A stretch of 64,000 nt of DNA from Marinobacter sediminum (GTDB taxonomy: Bacteria; Pseudomonadota; Gammaproteobacteria; Pseudomonadales; Oleiphilaceae), in NCBI RefSeq assembly GCF_016820575.1, contig NZ_JAEMQH010000005.1:41509-105508 (forward strand). The letters are read 5' to 3'. The notes beneath the pieces are model-generated. The model was not told the DNA's origin, searched no databases, and saw nothing but the letters and a program-made list of their open reading frames with translations. Each line of letters begins with the position of its first letter. Within the stretch, counting starts at the first letter, position 1. Below, piece by piece: positions 34,927 through 43,844 of this stretch. Position numbers and translations under genes: made by a program.

Positions 34927-35499
34927 TCAGCGTTGCACTTGCAACACTGGCTCACCGGTGTCCGGTTTAACCATCTCTAGTGACAAACCGCTGGCTCGCT
35001 CCTCAGAGTTCCTGCTGGCATCTCTTGGAAGGCCAACGTGTTCAAGTGCCACACGCCACGCAGCCGGAGCAGAAGGACCAAACTGTCGCCCTAATAGGGT
35101 TATCGGCCGATTCGGTCGATAAATCAACCACCCTTTGGGGTGATTTATTGTTTCTTTTTGTACACTTACCCAAAAACACCAGTGTCCTGGCAGTGGATAG
35201 CTACCTTCACAGCGCCCCAGATAGCGGCCCCATTGCTGCTTCAGCCACTCAAACGGATTGCCGCCAGCCCTCTCGTCAAAGCCCTGCGGACGCTCAAGCA
35301 TTGCCTCTGCGCTCTTAATCAGAACTGCGGCCCTGAGCTGGCTAAGCACACTGTCGACGGCGATCTGCTCCACCTTGCCGGCCCTGCGGTCGAGGGCTCC
35401 AAGCACCCACCACCACAAGAGCGCCATAACGATCAGGGCAACCACAAGCCGGAACCGTCGACGGATGGCCTGATCAGTTGCAGCGTCAGCGGCCCTCAC
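34927..35499 (-). CDS. mshF: MSHA biogenesis protein MshF
   Basis: A 190-residue protein with one N-terminal membrane helix (about 18-36, LVVALIVMALLWWWVLGAL) and a periplasmic domain with RCEGSYPLPGHWCFWVSV. No catalytic motif. Position between mshG and mshB matches MshF of Vibrio and Shewanella. The start is GTG at 35499 or TTG at 35502, just after the mshG stop. A terminator-like hairpin in antisense orientation lies inside the gene (35119-35160). Confidence 0.8.
   Translation of the reverse strand: MRAADAATDQAIRRRFRLVVALIVMALLWWWVLGALDRRAGKVEQIAVDSVLSQLRAAVLIKSAEAMLERPQGFDERAGGNPFEWLKQQWGRYLGRCEGSYPLPGHWCFWVSVQKETINHPKGWLIYRPNRPITLLGRQFGPSAPAAWRVALEHVGLPRDASRNSEERASGLSLEMVKPDTGEPVLQVQR
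35119..35160 (+). terminator. Terminator-like hairpin on the plus strand inside mshF
   Basis: ATAAATCA (35119-35126) pairs with TGATTTAT (35141-35148); an inner ACCC/GGGT can extend the stem. TGTTTCTTTTTG follows. It has the form of an intrinsic terminator for plus-strand, that is antisense, transcripts. It could also be chance within coding sequence. Confidence 0.35.
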
Positions 35500-35504
35500 C
35501 AATC

Positions 35505-36734
35505 CTAGCCCCGCCCCATCGCAGCGGCTCCCAGGTCCCAGATCGGCAAAAATACGCCCAGCGCAAGGATCAGCACCAGCACGCCCATGGCCACGATGAG
35601 GATCGGCTCGATGGATTCCGCCAGCCGCTTCAGCCCGTAATCCACGTCTTCGTCGTAAAAATCGGCGACGTTGTTGAGCATGTCATCCACGGAGCCTGTT
35701 TCTTCCCCCACGGCAATCATCTGCAGGATCAGGGGCGTGAACATGCCACTTTGGCGAGCGGTACGCAACAGGCTTTCGCCGCGTTCGATCCCCATCCGCA
35801 TCTCTTTGATGTGCTTGGATATCCAGGCATTGTCGGTGGCGTCCGCCACGACGGTCAGCGCGGTGGTTACCGGCATGCCCGCCGCCAGCATGGACGCAAA
35901 ATTACGCGCAAACCGGCTTAAGGTTATGAGCTCCAGCAGCGGCCCGATGATGGGCATTCGCAGCTTACACCGGTCCCAGGTCAACTCGCCCTGCTCGGTG
36001 CGCCTCCACTGTCTTAGCAGCAGGCCGCCAGCGGCCACCGCAAACAGCATCACGTACCAGTAGCCAATCAGAAAATTCGAGGTGCCTACCAACACCTGGG
36101 TCAGGAACGGCAGATCTGCGCCCAGTTTGTTGAACACCGAGGCGAACTTGGGGATAACCAGAAAATTCACTACCATCAGCGCGGCCAGCAAGGCGACCAC
36201 CACAAATGTGGGATAACGCAGAGCCTGCTTGAGCCGGCGTTTGGTGTCCCGTTCCAGCTCCAGGATCTCCGACAACCGCTTGAAGGCATCGTCCAGCATG
36301 CCGGTGTTTTCACCGACGTGAATCATGGAGATGAACAACTCCGAAAATACCTCCGGGTGCGCCTGCATGGCCGTCGCCATGGTGGTGCCGCCCTCAAGCC
36401 GTGAGGTTACGTCTCCCAGTACTTCCGCCAGCACCGGTGACCGGGTGGTATCTGCCAGCCCCCGCATGGTACGGATGAGTGGTATACCGGCTTTGGTGAG
36501 GGCATACATCTGACGGCAAAAAACGATCAGCTCATCCAGAGTCACCTTCTTCCGGAACAGCGGCACGTTGTTCAGCCGGTCGACCAAGGACGCTTGCTCT
36601 TGTTGCTCGCGAATGGTGAGCGGGGTAATGCCCCGACGCATCAATTCCGAGGCCGCGGCATCCGCATTGGCGGCCACCAGCGACCCCTGCTGCAGAATTC
36701 CCCGATCGTCCTTGCCCCGGTAGCTGAACTGCAT
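35505..36734 (-). CDS. mshG: MSHA type IV pilus inner-membrane platform protein MshG
   Basis: A 409-residue GspF/PilC-family protein with two T2SSF repeats (about 70-195 and 275-395). Each is followed by hydrophobic helices (YPTFVVVALLAALMVVNFLV; LIVAMGVLVLILALGVFLP). Motifs include FCRQMYALTKAGIPL and FARNFASMLAAGMPV. It forms the inner-membrane core on which MshE acts during pilin polymerisation. It abuts mshE with a 1-nt overlap. Confidence 0.94.
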   Translation of the reverse strand: MQFSYRGKDDRGILQQGSLVAANADAAASELMRRGITPLTIREQQEQASLVDRLNNVPLFRKKVTLDELIVFCRQMYALTKAGIPLIRTMRGLADTTRSPVLAEVLGDVTSRLEGGTTMATAMQAHPEVFSELFISMIHVGENTGMLDDAFKRLSEILELERDTKRRLKQALRYPTFVVVALLAALMVVNFLVIPKFASVFNKLGADLPFLTQVLVGTSNFLIGYWYVMLFAVAAGGLLLRQWRRTEQGELTWDRCKLRMPIIGPLLELITLSRFARNFASMLAAGMPVTTALTVVADATDNAWISKHIKEMRMGIERGESLLRTARQSGMFTPLILQMIAVGEETGSVDDMLNNVADFYDEDVDYGLKRLAESIEPILIVAMGVLVLILALGVFLPIWDLGAAAMGRG

Positions 36735-38500
36735 CAGGCAGTGCTCCCCTCAGGCTCACCCAAGAGCGGCACTTCAGCGGTGTCTTCAAAGTCACTTTCC
36801 GAGGTTGCCGCCACGCGGGCCACCTCTTCCAAGGTGGTTACCCCTTGCAGCGCGTAATCCATGGCGCAGTGGCCAAGCGGACGGTAAAGCTCGCCCTGGC
36901 GAGCCGCCCGGGTGAACCCCGAAACGTCCTGGCGCCGCAAGGCGTCAAGCATGCTTTCGTTCATTTCCAGCAACTCATAGACGCCGACACGGCCTTTATA
37001 GCCGGTATTGCTGCACTGATAACATCCGCGCCCATGAACAAAACCGGCCTCCCGATCCAGGGGGTCGAGATCAAAGCTATCCAGCCAGATCTGTTCCTGA
37101 TCGGTGGGCTGATAGGTCTCGGAACAGTTCTCACAGATCCGCCGCACCAGGCGCTGGGCAACCACGCCCAGCAGCGAGCTGGCGACCAGGAACGGTTGCG
37201 CCCCCATATCAATCAGGCGCATGGCGCTGCTGATGGAGTCGTTGGTGTGCAGGGTGGAGAGCACCAGGTGACCGGTCATGGCGGCCCGGAGCCCGATGTC
37301 CACCGTTTCCTGGTCACGCATCTCGCCCACCAGAATCACATCGGGATCCTGACGCAGCGCAGAACGCAGAACGCCGGCAAATTCCAAGCCGATTTTCGGG
37401 TTCACCTGCACCTGGGTAATTCGCGGCAACCGGTATTCCACCGGGTCTTCGGCAGTGATGATCTTTACTTCCGGCCGGTTCAGTTCACTCAGAGCGCCGT
37501 ACAGGGTGGTGGTCTTGCCGCTACCGGTTGGCCCGGTCACCAGAATCATGCCGTGGGGCTTGTGGATCATGCGCCGGAACCGCTCCATCAGCTCCGCCGG
37601 CATGCCGGTGGCATCCAGGTTCAGCATGCCCTGGCTCTGATCCAGCAGTCGCATCACCACCGATTCTCCATACTGGACCGGCATGGTGGAGATCCGCACG
37701 TCGATGCTTCGTCCTTTCACCCGAATATTGAATCGGCCATCCTGGGGCAGTCGCTTTTCCGAGATGTTAAGCCCGGCCATCAGTTTCAGACGCAGGACCA
37801 GCGCGGCGTTGACGCGCTTTTCCTTCATCACCTGCTCCTGGAGGACGCCATCGACCCGCTGACGAATCCGAACCACGGTTTCATCGGGCTCGATATGAAT
37901 ATCGGAACTGCGGGCCTGCACCGCATCTTCGAACAACGTTTGCAGCAGCTTAACCACTGGCGCTTCGGTGCTTTCGGACTCAGCGGACAAGTCGGCCAGG
38001 TCAAAAGCATCATCGCCCAGCTCGTCTTCCAGCTCTTCCGCCAGCGAGGCAATTTCCTCGGTACGACGGTAAACCAGATCGATGGTACTGAGCAGTTCAC
38101 TCTCCCGCACCACCGCCTGCCTGATTGGCTGTTTGAGAATTCGAACCAGCTCGTCGTAGGCGAAAATGTCGAGGGGATCGGCCATGCCAACCAGCAGGTC
38201 GCCACTCTGCTCCGCCAGCACAATGCTGCGGAAACGTCGTGCCATGGCTTCCGGCAGTTTTTTCACTAGCTCATTATCGAATTGATAGTGCCGCAGCTGA
38301 ACAAAGGGAACCTCAAGCTGCCGGGACAGGATGTTGAGCAGGTTATCTTCATCCACGTAGCCCAAATCAATCAGGGTACGGCCAAGCTTGCGCCCGGTAT
38401 TCTTCTGTTCCCGCAGGGCCGTCATCAGCTGCTGTTCAGTGATGACATCGTTCTGGACCAGCAGGTCACCTATGCGGATTTTTTTCTTGTGCTCCGTCAT
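36734..38500 (-). CDS. mshE: MSHA pilus assembly ATPase MshE
   Basis: A 588-residue GspE/PilB family ATPase. The N-terminal MshEN domain (about 1-150, RIGDLLVQNDVITEQQL) is known to bind c-di-GMP in V. cholerae MshE. The motor domain has Walker A GPTGSGKTTTLY near 318-329, an Asp box, Walker B LVGEMRDQET and the tetracysteine zinc site CENCSE ... CYQCSNTGYKG. It powers pilus extension from the cytoplasm. The gene is 2 nt downstream of mshN. Confidence 0.95.
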   Translation of the reverse strand: MTEHKKKIRIGDLLVQNDVITEQQLMTALREQKNTGRKLGRTLIDLGYVDEDNLLNILSRQLEVPFVQLRHYQFDNELVKKLPEAMARRFRSIVLAEQSGDLLVGMADPLDIFAYDELVRILKQPIRQAVVRESELLSTIDLVYRRTEEIASLAEELEDELGDDAFDLADLSAESESTEAPVVKLLQTLFEDAVQARSSDIHIEPDETVVRIRQRVDGVLQEQVMKEKRVNAALVLRLKLMAGLNISEKRLPQDGRFNIRVKGRSIDVRISTMPVQYGESVVMRLLDQSQGMLNLDATGMPAELMERFRRMIHKPHGMILVTGPTGSGKTTTLYGALSELNRPEVKIITAEDPVEYRLPRITQVQVNPKIGLEFAGVLRSALRQDPDVILVGEMRDQETVDIGLRAAMTGHLVLSTLHTNDSISSAMRLIDMGAQPFLVASSLLGVVAQRLVRRICENCSETYQPTDQEQIWLDSFDLDPLDREAGFVHGRGCYQCSNTGYKGRVGVYELLEMNESMLDALRRQDVSGFTRAARQGELYRPLGHCAMDYALQGVTTLEEVARVAATSESDFEDTAEVPLLGEPEGSTA

Positions 38501-38502
38501 CT

Positions 38503-39624
38503 CTATCCTGCCTGCAATAGTGTCATACGGTTACGAACATAGTCCGCCAGCGACTGCGACAAACCAGGTAGCTGGGCCGCCTGCGTGTACGCCTTCAAGG
38601 CACCAGCAGTCTGGCCCCCGGCTTCAAGGGCTATAGCAAGACCGACCCACCAGGTTGGCTGGCTGTCGTCTACGGCAATCAATGCTGACCAGTGCCGTGC
38701 CGCTTCAACGTTCTCGCCGGCTTGCTGCGTCAGGGTGGCCAGCGTAATCCGGTACTCAATGTTGTCAGCCACCGGCGGAACATCCTGGGACAGGGTAGTC
38801 ACGGCTTCATTCAAGCGGCCCATCGACAGTAATGCCCGGGCTCTCAGTAAACGTAACTCAGGGTAGCCCTGGGCTTCCTCGCCGGAGACCCAGGGCAGCG
38901 CCCACCCTGGAGAATCCTGCAGCAACATGGCCCGAGCGTAGACGCCTCGACTCACCGGTGCCACCTGATTAGAGGCCACGTCCGCCAGCATCTGTTCAGC
39001 CGCTCTCGATTCACCCGCTCGCAGCAACCGGGCAATTTCCCGGCTCACCCGCAGATCGATGGTCTCCGCAGTCTCGCGAACCTGTTTGACCGCCGGCGCC
39101 CGACCCTGAGCCTGAGCCTCTGCAGATTCGAGCTCGGGCTTCGGCGTCGCTTCAGCCGGCTGTGAGGCTACCTTGGCAGGTTCCTGAGGCTGGCGCTTTG
39201 TCTCAATTTTATTGGATGGCGCACGTGGCTGTGGCACTGGCTGCGTTAACACCGGCGCAGTGTCGGCAATTTCAGCCTCGGTTTGTGGCTCTGGCGAGGT
39301 AGCGTCGGGCTCGGGCTCGGGCGCGTGGCCCGATTCAGATTCTGCTGTCGACGCAGGGTCGCTCGGCTGCTCCGTCACTTCCGGTACGGCCGCCGGGGCT
39401 GGTGCTGCCGTGCGTTCTGTCACCTGGATCTCGGCTACCGGTGTACGGAAGAAATAGCCATACACAACGACGACCACAAGAATAACCAGCAACACCGCCA
39501 TAACCGGAACCAACCAGCGACGAGCGGCCGGCTGCCGATTTACCTGGCCAGTGTAGGCGGTCGAAACCTCCGGGCGGCCCTGGCGCTGTTCGGCGGCTCG
39601 CAGAGCATCATTGAGCAGACTCAT
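38503..39624 (-). CDS. mshN: MSHA biogenesis protein MshN (TPR protein)
   Basis: A 373-residue single-pass protein. MSLLNDALRAAEQR is the typical N-terminus, one membrane helix lies at about 36-55, a Pro/Glu/Ala-rich periplasmic linker at ~60-180, and helical TPR-like repeats fill the C-terminal ~190 residues. The start ATG at 39624 overlaps the mshM stop (ATGA); a GTG two codons upstream is less likely. It probably links inner-membrane parts to the secretin. Confidence 0.88.
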   Translation of the reverse strand: MSLLNDALRAAEQRQGRPEVSTAYTGQVNRQPAARRWLVPVMAVLLVILVVVVVYGYFFRTPVAEIQVTERTAAPAPAAVPEVTEQPSDPASTAESESGHAPEPEPDATSPEPQTEAEIADTAPVLTQPVPQPRAPSNKIETKRQPQEPAKVASQPAEATPKPELESAEAQAQGRAPAVKQVRETAETIDLRVSREIARLLRAGESRAAEQMLADVASNQVAPVSRGVYARAMLLQDSPGWALPWVSGEEAQGYPELRLLRARALLSMGRLNEAVTTLSQDVPPVADNIEYRITLATLTQQAGENVEAARHWSALIAVDDSQPTWWVGLAIALEAGGQTAGALKAYTQAAQLPGLSQSLADYVRNRMTLLQAG

Positions 39625-40460
39625 AGCCACCTCGCCAACAAACCGGGATACCGGACGCTTTCCGTGTCACGAATCGCCCGGGCCACGTGCCGACGATTCA
39701 CCTGCCGATCACCCACGCCCCAAGCGGACAGCATGGCCTTATGCGCCAGTATGTTCACCAACCTGGGAATGCCTCCGGATGAGCGGGTAATCAGACGCAA
39801 CGCCGCAGCCGAGAACAGGTCACCACCGTTATAGCCCGCCTGAGACACGCGGTGGCGCAGGTACTGGGCCACCGACTGTCGATCCAGCGGGGCTAGCCGG
39901 TAGTGGAAAGTAATGCGCTGGCGCAACTGGCGCAGGCTGTCTTTCTGCAGCAGGGCATCCAGCTCGGGTTGCCCGAACAGAACGATTTGCAGCAGCCGTA
40001 CGCTCTCGGTCTCAAGATTGGTCAGCAGCCGAAGGGCCTCAATGGTGGCCTCCGGCATGGCCTGGGCTTCGTCTATGACCAGTACCACCTGTTTCTGTCC
40101 CATCGCCAGGCCAATCAGCTTTTCATTCAGGGCTTTCAGGATCTGATGAGTGTTGGCACAGGCCGAGACATCCACTCCCAACTCCTCAGCGACCGCTTCG
40201 TACAGGGTATCGGGGTCCAAGTGCGGATTCGGGATGTAGGCGGTATGAGCTTTCTGTTCCAGCTCATTCAGCAGCATTCGGCACAGCAGGGTTTTGCCGG
40301 TGCCAACTTCGCCGGTGATCTTGATAAAACCTTCGCGCTCGCTCAACGCCACCAACAGCAATTCCAGCGCGTCACTATGGCTTGGCGCCCGCAAAAAATA
40401 GCGGGTGTTGGGCGTCAATGCGAACGGTGCTTCCTGCAGTCCGAAATGGGCTTCGTACAT
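39621..40460 (-). CDS. mshM: MSHA biogenesis ATPase MshM
   Basis: A 279-residue ExeA/GspA-type AAA ATPase. MYEAHFGLQEAPFALTPN is the family start, Walker A is GEVGTGKT near 50-57, Walker B VVLVIDEAQAMP near 122-133. It lacks the peptidoglycan-binding tail of ExeA. The ATG at 40460 lies 1 nt after the mshL stop; the longer frame inside mshL is rejected. Probably helps MshL secretin assembly. Confidence 0.92.
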   Translation of the reverse strand: MYEAHFGLQEAPFALTPNTRYFLRAPSHSDALELLLVALSEREGFIKITGEVGTGKTLLCRMLLNELEQKAHTAYIPNPHLDPDTLYEAVAEELGVDVSACANTHQILKALNEKLIGLAMGQKQVVLVIDEAQAMPEATIEALRLLTNLETESVRLLQIVLFGQPELDALLQKDSLRQLRQRITFHYRLAPLDRQSVAQYLRHRVSQAGYNGGDLFSAAALRLITRSSGGIPRLVNILAHKAMLSAWGVGDRQVNRRHVARAIRDTESVRYPGLLARWL

Positions 40461-40461
40461 G

Positions 40462-42192
40462 CTAGCGACGGGCTTTCTCCGGTTCTGGGGTAACAGATTT
40501 CGACGATTGCAGCAGCTCGCGGAGCACATTCATACGCTCACGGCTGGCCGCAATGTCCGCGGTAACTCGAGCAGGTTCTGAAACAACCGGGCGCAGCAGG
40601 ATAACCAGTTCGCTTTTGCGGGACTGGAACCGGCGCTGCTTGAACAGCTCACCCACGACAGGAATGTCGCTGAAGAACGGCACCGCCGAGTTGGTGTCTT
40701 CACTGCTGTTCTGGATAAGGCCGCCAATGACCACGATTTGGCCGCTCTCGGCGCGGATTACACTGTCGGTTTCCCGCACGGTGCTGATTGCCAATGGCAA
40801 GGTAACATCGCGCTCACCAATGGTGATCACTTTGTTCTGGTCATCCACTTCGCTCACCGAGGGGTGAACGTGCAGGGTGATGCTGCCGGATTCGGAAATC
40901 TGCGGCGTGACATCCAGGGAAATACCAGAGAAGAACGGCGTCAGCTCTACCGAAGTGGAAGTGCTGTCGGCCCCGGTCACGGCGGAGTTGTCATCATCAA
41001 AGTCGATATCGGTGACGAAGAACTCGTCGGTGCCGACCTTGATCACCGCTTTCTGGTTATTGACCGTGGAGATCCTTGGGCTGGAGAGAATCTGCACATT
41101 GCCCTGCTCACCCAGCAACTCGATGAGTGCGGTGAAGTCTCCGGCGCGAACGCTCGCCGAGAACAGGCCACCGATGTCTGAAGTCCGGATAACCTGCCCG
41201 CTCAACGCCTGGGCAGTAAAATCTTCGGGCAGGCCATCGGAGGCGGTAACACTGGAAGCGCTTTGCAAGTCAGACCAGTTGATGCCCTGCTGGTAGCCCT
41301 CGTTGAGAATGATCTCGAGGATCTTCGCCTCAAGCACCACCTGGCGCTGCATGATCAGTTCAGTACGGCGAAGGTATTCTTCCACCAGCCGCAAATCGTC
41401 GGCACCGGCACGAACCATCACCAGGCCGGCTCCGGGATTAACGATCACCTGGCTATCGTCGTCACGACCGATAATCATGCTCAAAGCCTGATCAATGTCG
41501 GACCAGAAGTCCGATTCCGTTGCCGTGGAGATGGTGGTACCCACCAGGTTACGAGTCTCGTTGCCGCCGTTATCGCCGACACCGTTGGAGGCATTTCCGT
41601 TACCGCTTTGCGTTCCGCTCACCTGACCGGAGCTGACACGGGTTTCTGAGCCACCTTTGCGTTTGAAGTGCAGGTAGTCGATCGGGAACATCCGGGTTTG
41701 AATCCGGTCGCCATTCACTTTGTACAACCGACCACTGCGCTGAATATCCAGGCCGTAGAGGTCGGCAGCAATGTCCATGACCTCGGGTACCGTCACATCC
41801 CGCAGTCGCAGATCAATGACCGCTTCGACCCCCGGATAAACCACCACGTTGTAACGGGTGCCATCTACCAGGGATTCGAAGAAACTGCCTGCCGGAATGC
41901 CGCTGGCATTCACATCAAACCGCTCGTCCAGATCCTGGCCCTGAGACAAGGGCGGCAACAGAGCCGCACTGACCTCGGCGGGCAGAGCTGCGGCCTTGTT
42001 GTCGGCGACATCCGCGGCTACCGACTGCCGCTCGGCCTCAGCCAGACTGCGCTGAATGTCATCGGCTACATCGGTCGACGTCGCGTTGGAGGTGCGCATG
42101 AGCGGATTGTTACTGCACGCCGTCAGGGTCGCTGCGATCAGCAGGACAGCCATTGGTCTCATCGAAGTCATGATTTTCCGTTCATTGGTCAT
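40462..42192 (-). CDS. mshL: MSHA outer-membrane secretin MshL
   Basis: A 576-residue secretin with a lipoprotein signal peptide (lipobox LTAC, Cys26). The N-terminal short domain (VVYPGVEAVIDLRLRDVTV) and N1-type domain precede the secretin core with the VEVGG-like end VIGGLIQNSSEDTNSAVPF. It forms the outer-membrane pore for the pilus. The ATG at 42192 overlaps the mshK stop by 4 nt; Met8 is an alternative start. Confidence 0.94.
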   Translation of the reverse strand: MTNERKIMTSMRPMAVLLIAATLTACSNNPLMRTSNATSTDVADDIQRSLAEAERQSVAADVADNKAAALPAEVSAALLPPLSQGQDLDERFDVNASGIPAGSFFESLVDGTRYNVVVYPGVEAVIDLRLRDVTVPEVMDIAADLYGLDIQRSGRLYKVNGDRIQTRMFPIDYLHFKRKGGSETRVSSGQVSGTQSGNGNASNGVGDNGGNETRNLVGTTISTATESDFWSDIDQALSMIIGRDDDSQVIVNPGAGLVMVRAGADDLRLVEEYLRRTELIMQRQVVLEAKILEIILNEGYQQGINWSDLQSASSVTASDGLPEDFTAQALSGQVIRTSDIGGLFSASVRAGDFTALIELLGEQGNVQILSSPRISTVNNQKAVIKVGTDEFFVTDIDFDDDNSAVTGADSTSTSVELTPFFSGISLDVTPQISESGSITLHVHPSVSEVDDQNKVITIGERDVTLPLAISTVRETDSVIRAESGQIVVIGGLIQNSSEDTNSAVPFFSDIPVVGELFKQRRFQSRKSELVILLRPVVSEPARVTADIAASRERMNVLRELLQSSKSVTPEPEKARR

Positions 42193-42536
42193 TGGGTTCT
42201 GCGTACCTGCGGTAGCTTGTCGAGATACAGCGTGCGAGCGCGCCCACGGTCGATTACCTCAACCCGATCCCGATGGATTCTGCGCACACGGATGCCATCG
42301 AAAGACTGGCCCTCGGCGCGGGGCTCGCCATTAATAACGGCAACCCGACGCTCCGCGCCTACCAGAATAGACTGCAGGGCAAGGTCGGCCAGGGGCGCGG
42401 ATTTTGCCGGTGCGTCATTAAAGCCAGGTGGCCGGGTTGGATCCTGGAGTGCAGAGGCAGGCGCCGCCAATCCAAAGCCGCAACCTAACAGCATCAGGGC
42501 TAACCACAGCCGACTGCCCACGTTCGATCGAATCAT
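42189..42536 (-). CDS. mshK: MSHA biogenesis protein MshK
   Basis: A 115-residue exported protein. Signal or anchor segment at about 8-30 (LWLALMLLGCGFGLAAPASA), then QDPTRPPGF, the characteristic MshK/PilP-like start, and a beta-rich domain of the GspC/PilP type (LQSILVGAERRVAVINGE). It probably binds the MshL secretin in the periplasm. The ATG at 42536 lies 1 nt from the mshJ stop. Confidence 0.86.
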   Translation of the reverse strand: MIRSNVGSRLWLALMLLGCGFGLAAPASALQDPTRPPGFNDAPAKSAPLADLALQSILVGAERRVAVINGEPRAEGQSFDGIRVRRIHRDRVEVIDRGRARTLYLDKLPQVRRTQ

Positions 42537-42537
42537 G

Positions 42538-43239
42538 TCACACCCCCAACCAGGCTGGCTCAAGACTGAGTGTCCGAACCCGGATAATGGCCTCACCCGC
42601 TGGCCAGTTTTCGGCATCGTATTCGAACACCACCCAACCAAGCCGGTTATCCAGGCCCTCGAGACGTTTGAGGTACGCCAGTACGTCCAGGTAGCTGCCC
42701 AGAATGCTGAGCTCCACATCATGAGCGTACAGCAGCGGGCCACCTTGCTTTTCCCGTTCGGCGGCTGTCGCCTTCGCATCTGCCCCTTCGGCCCCTGGGC
42801 CGTAAACCGGCGTCGGCGTCTTTAATTCGAATGTCTGAAGTTCCAACGATGCCTGCGCCGCCAGCATGTCTTTAAGCAGAGACACCATCGCCCTGGGCGC
42901 AATCAGTTTGCCGGTGGTGTCGGCAATCTGGCGATCCAGCCGGGCCAATCGCTTCTGCCGTGCGTCGAGTTGGTCTCTCAATGTCTCGGACGGGTCCGAG
43001 GCCAGCTGATTGGTCAGGCCCTGCTGCTGAGCCAACAGGCTGTCCCTGCTGGCAGCTAAAGTGCCAAGGCGGGATTCAAGCCGGTCCTGCTGGTTCATGG
43101 CCGGGGTAATGGCAAGCTCCCAGCCGATAAACAGCACCAACACCAGCAGGGTGACGGTGATCAGTACCCGTTCCCGTATCGGCCGCTCGTTGAACAAATC
43201 GGCACCGGTTTGCAAAGAATCGCGCCAGGAAGTCGCCAT
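42538..43239 (-). CDS. mshJ: MSHA biogenesis protein MshJ (PilO-like)
   Basis: A 233-residue inner-membrane protein with one N-terminal helix (about 25-43), a coiled coil at ~48-110 and a small periplasmic domain (VELSILGSYLDVLAYLKRLE) of the PilO/GspM fold. The ATG at 43239 overlaps the upstream stop by 1 nt (TGATG). It forms the alignment complex with MshI and MshK. Confidence 0.87.
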   Translation of the reverse strand: MATSWRDSLQTGADLFNERPIRERVLITVTLLVLVLFIGWELAITPAMNQQDRLESRLGTLAASRDSLLAQQQGLTNQLASDPSETLRDQLDARQKRLARLDRQIADTTGKLIAPRAMVSLLKDMLAAQASLELQTFELKTPTPVYGPGAEGADAKATAAEREKQGGPLLYAHDVELSILGSYLDVLAYLKRLEGLDNRLGWVVFEYDAENWPAGEAIIRVRTLSLEPAWLGV

Positions 43240-43844
43240 CAGTTGTTCTCCCCTGCCCGTTCCGTGGCCACGTGAAATTCGATCCACCGGCCCTCTTCGG
43301 GCCGCGTCAGCCGAAAGGCACCAAATGTCTGGCCGGTAAAGACTGGCTCGTTTCCAAGATTCTCGAGATAGGTTGGCACCAACGCTCCCGAACGCGCCCG
43401 ACCTTCGATAGTCACCAGCGACGGCTGGGCATCGAGCCGGATGCCGGTCAACCAGACATCCTTCGGGATTTGCCGGGCCAGCGCCGCCATTTGTGGCGAG
43501 AACCGTCCGCCATCATTCAGGATCAGGCCTTCCACTCTCTCGAGCAGTTTTTGACGACGGGCCAGAGTTTCGGTAACTCGATCCAGCGCGTCCTGGATTT
43601 CTGGTGCGGGTTGCCGGGCACTGACACTCTCTGACAGTTGGACCACATTCTGCTCCAGAGTTTGTGTCTGCGACTCCAGCGCGCTTACCCGCGCTTCAAG
43701 TTCGCTGTTCTGATAGCGGATAACCGCTAAACCAACTCCAAGCGCAACCACCAAAACGGCCACCAGAGCTACCAGGGCGCCGGCCTGCAGGATTTCCTTC
43801 CGGGGCCTTAGCTCCTGGGTGTACAAATTCACCTGCTGGGTCAT
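43239..43844 (-). CDS. mshI2: MSHA biogenesis PilN-like protein (MshI2)
   Basis: A 201-residue single-pass protein. MTQQVNLYTQELRPRKE is the PilN-like cytoplasmic N-terminus that contacts the PilM-type partner; one membrane helix lies at about 22-43, then a coiled coil and a ferredoxin-like periplasmic domain (WLTGIRLDAQPSLVTIEG). It overlaps mshI by 4 nt, so the two are coupled. Confidence 0.86.
   Translation of the reverse strand: MTQQVNLYTQELRPRKEILQAGALVALVAVLVVALGVGLAVIRYQNSELEARVSALESQTQTLEQNVVQLSESVSARQPAPEIQDALDRVTETLARRQKLLERVEGLILNDGGRFSPQMAALARQIPKDVWLTGIRLDAQPSLVTIEGRARSGALVPTYLENLGNEPVFTGQTFGAFRLTRPEEGRWIEFHVATERAGENN

Noticed and set aside
36845..38269. 474-residue plus-strand open frame
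   Set aside because: Antisense shadow of mshE; high-GC codon bias opens the opposite frame. No start signal or recognisable fold.
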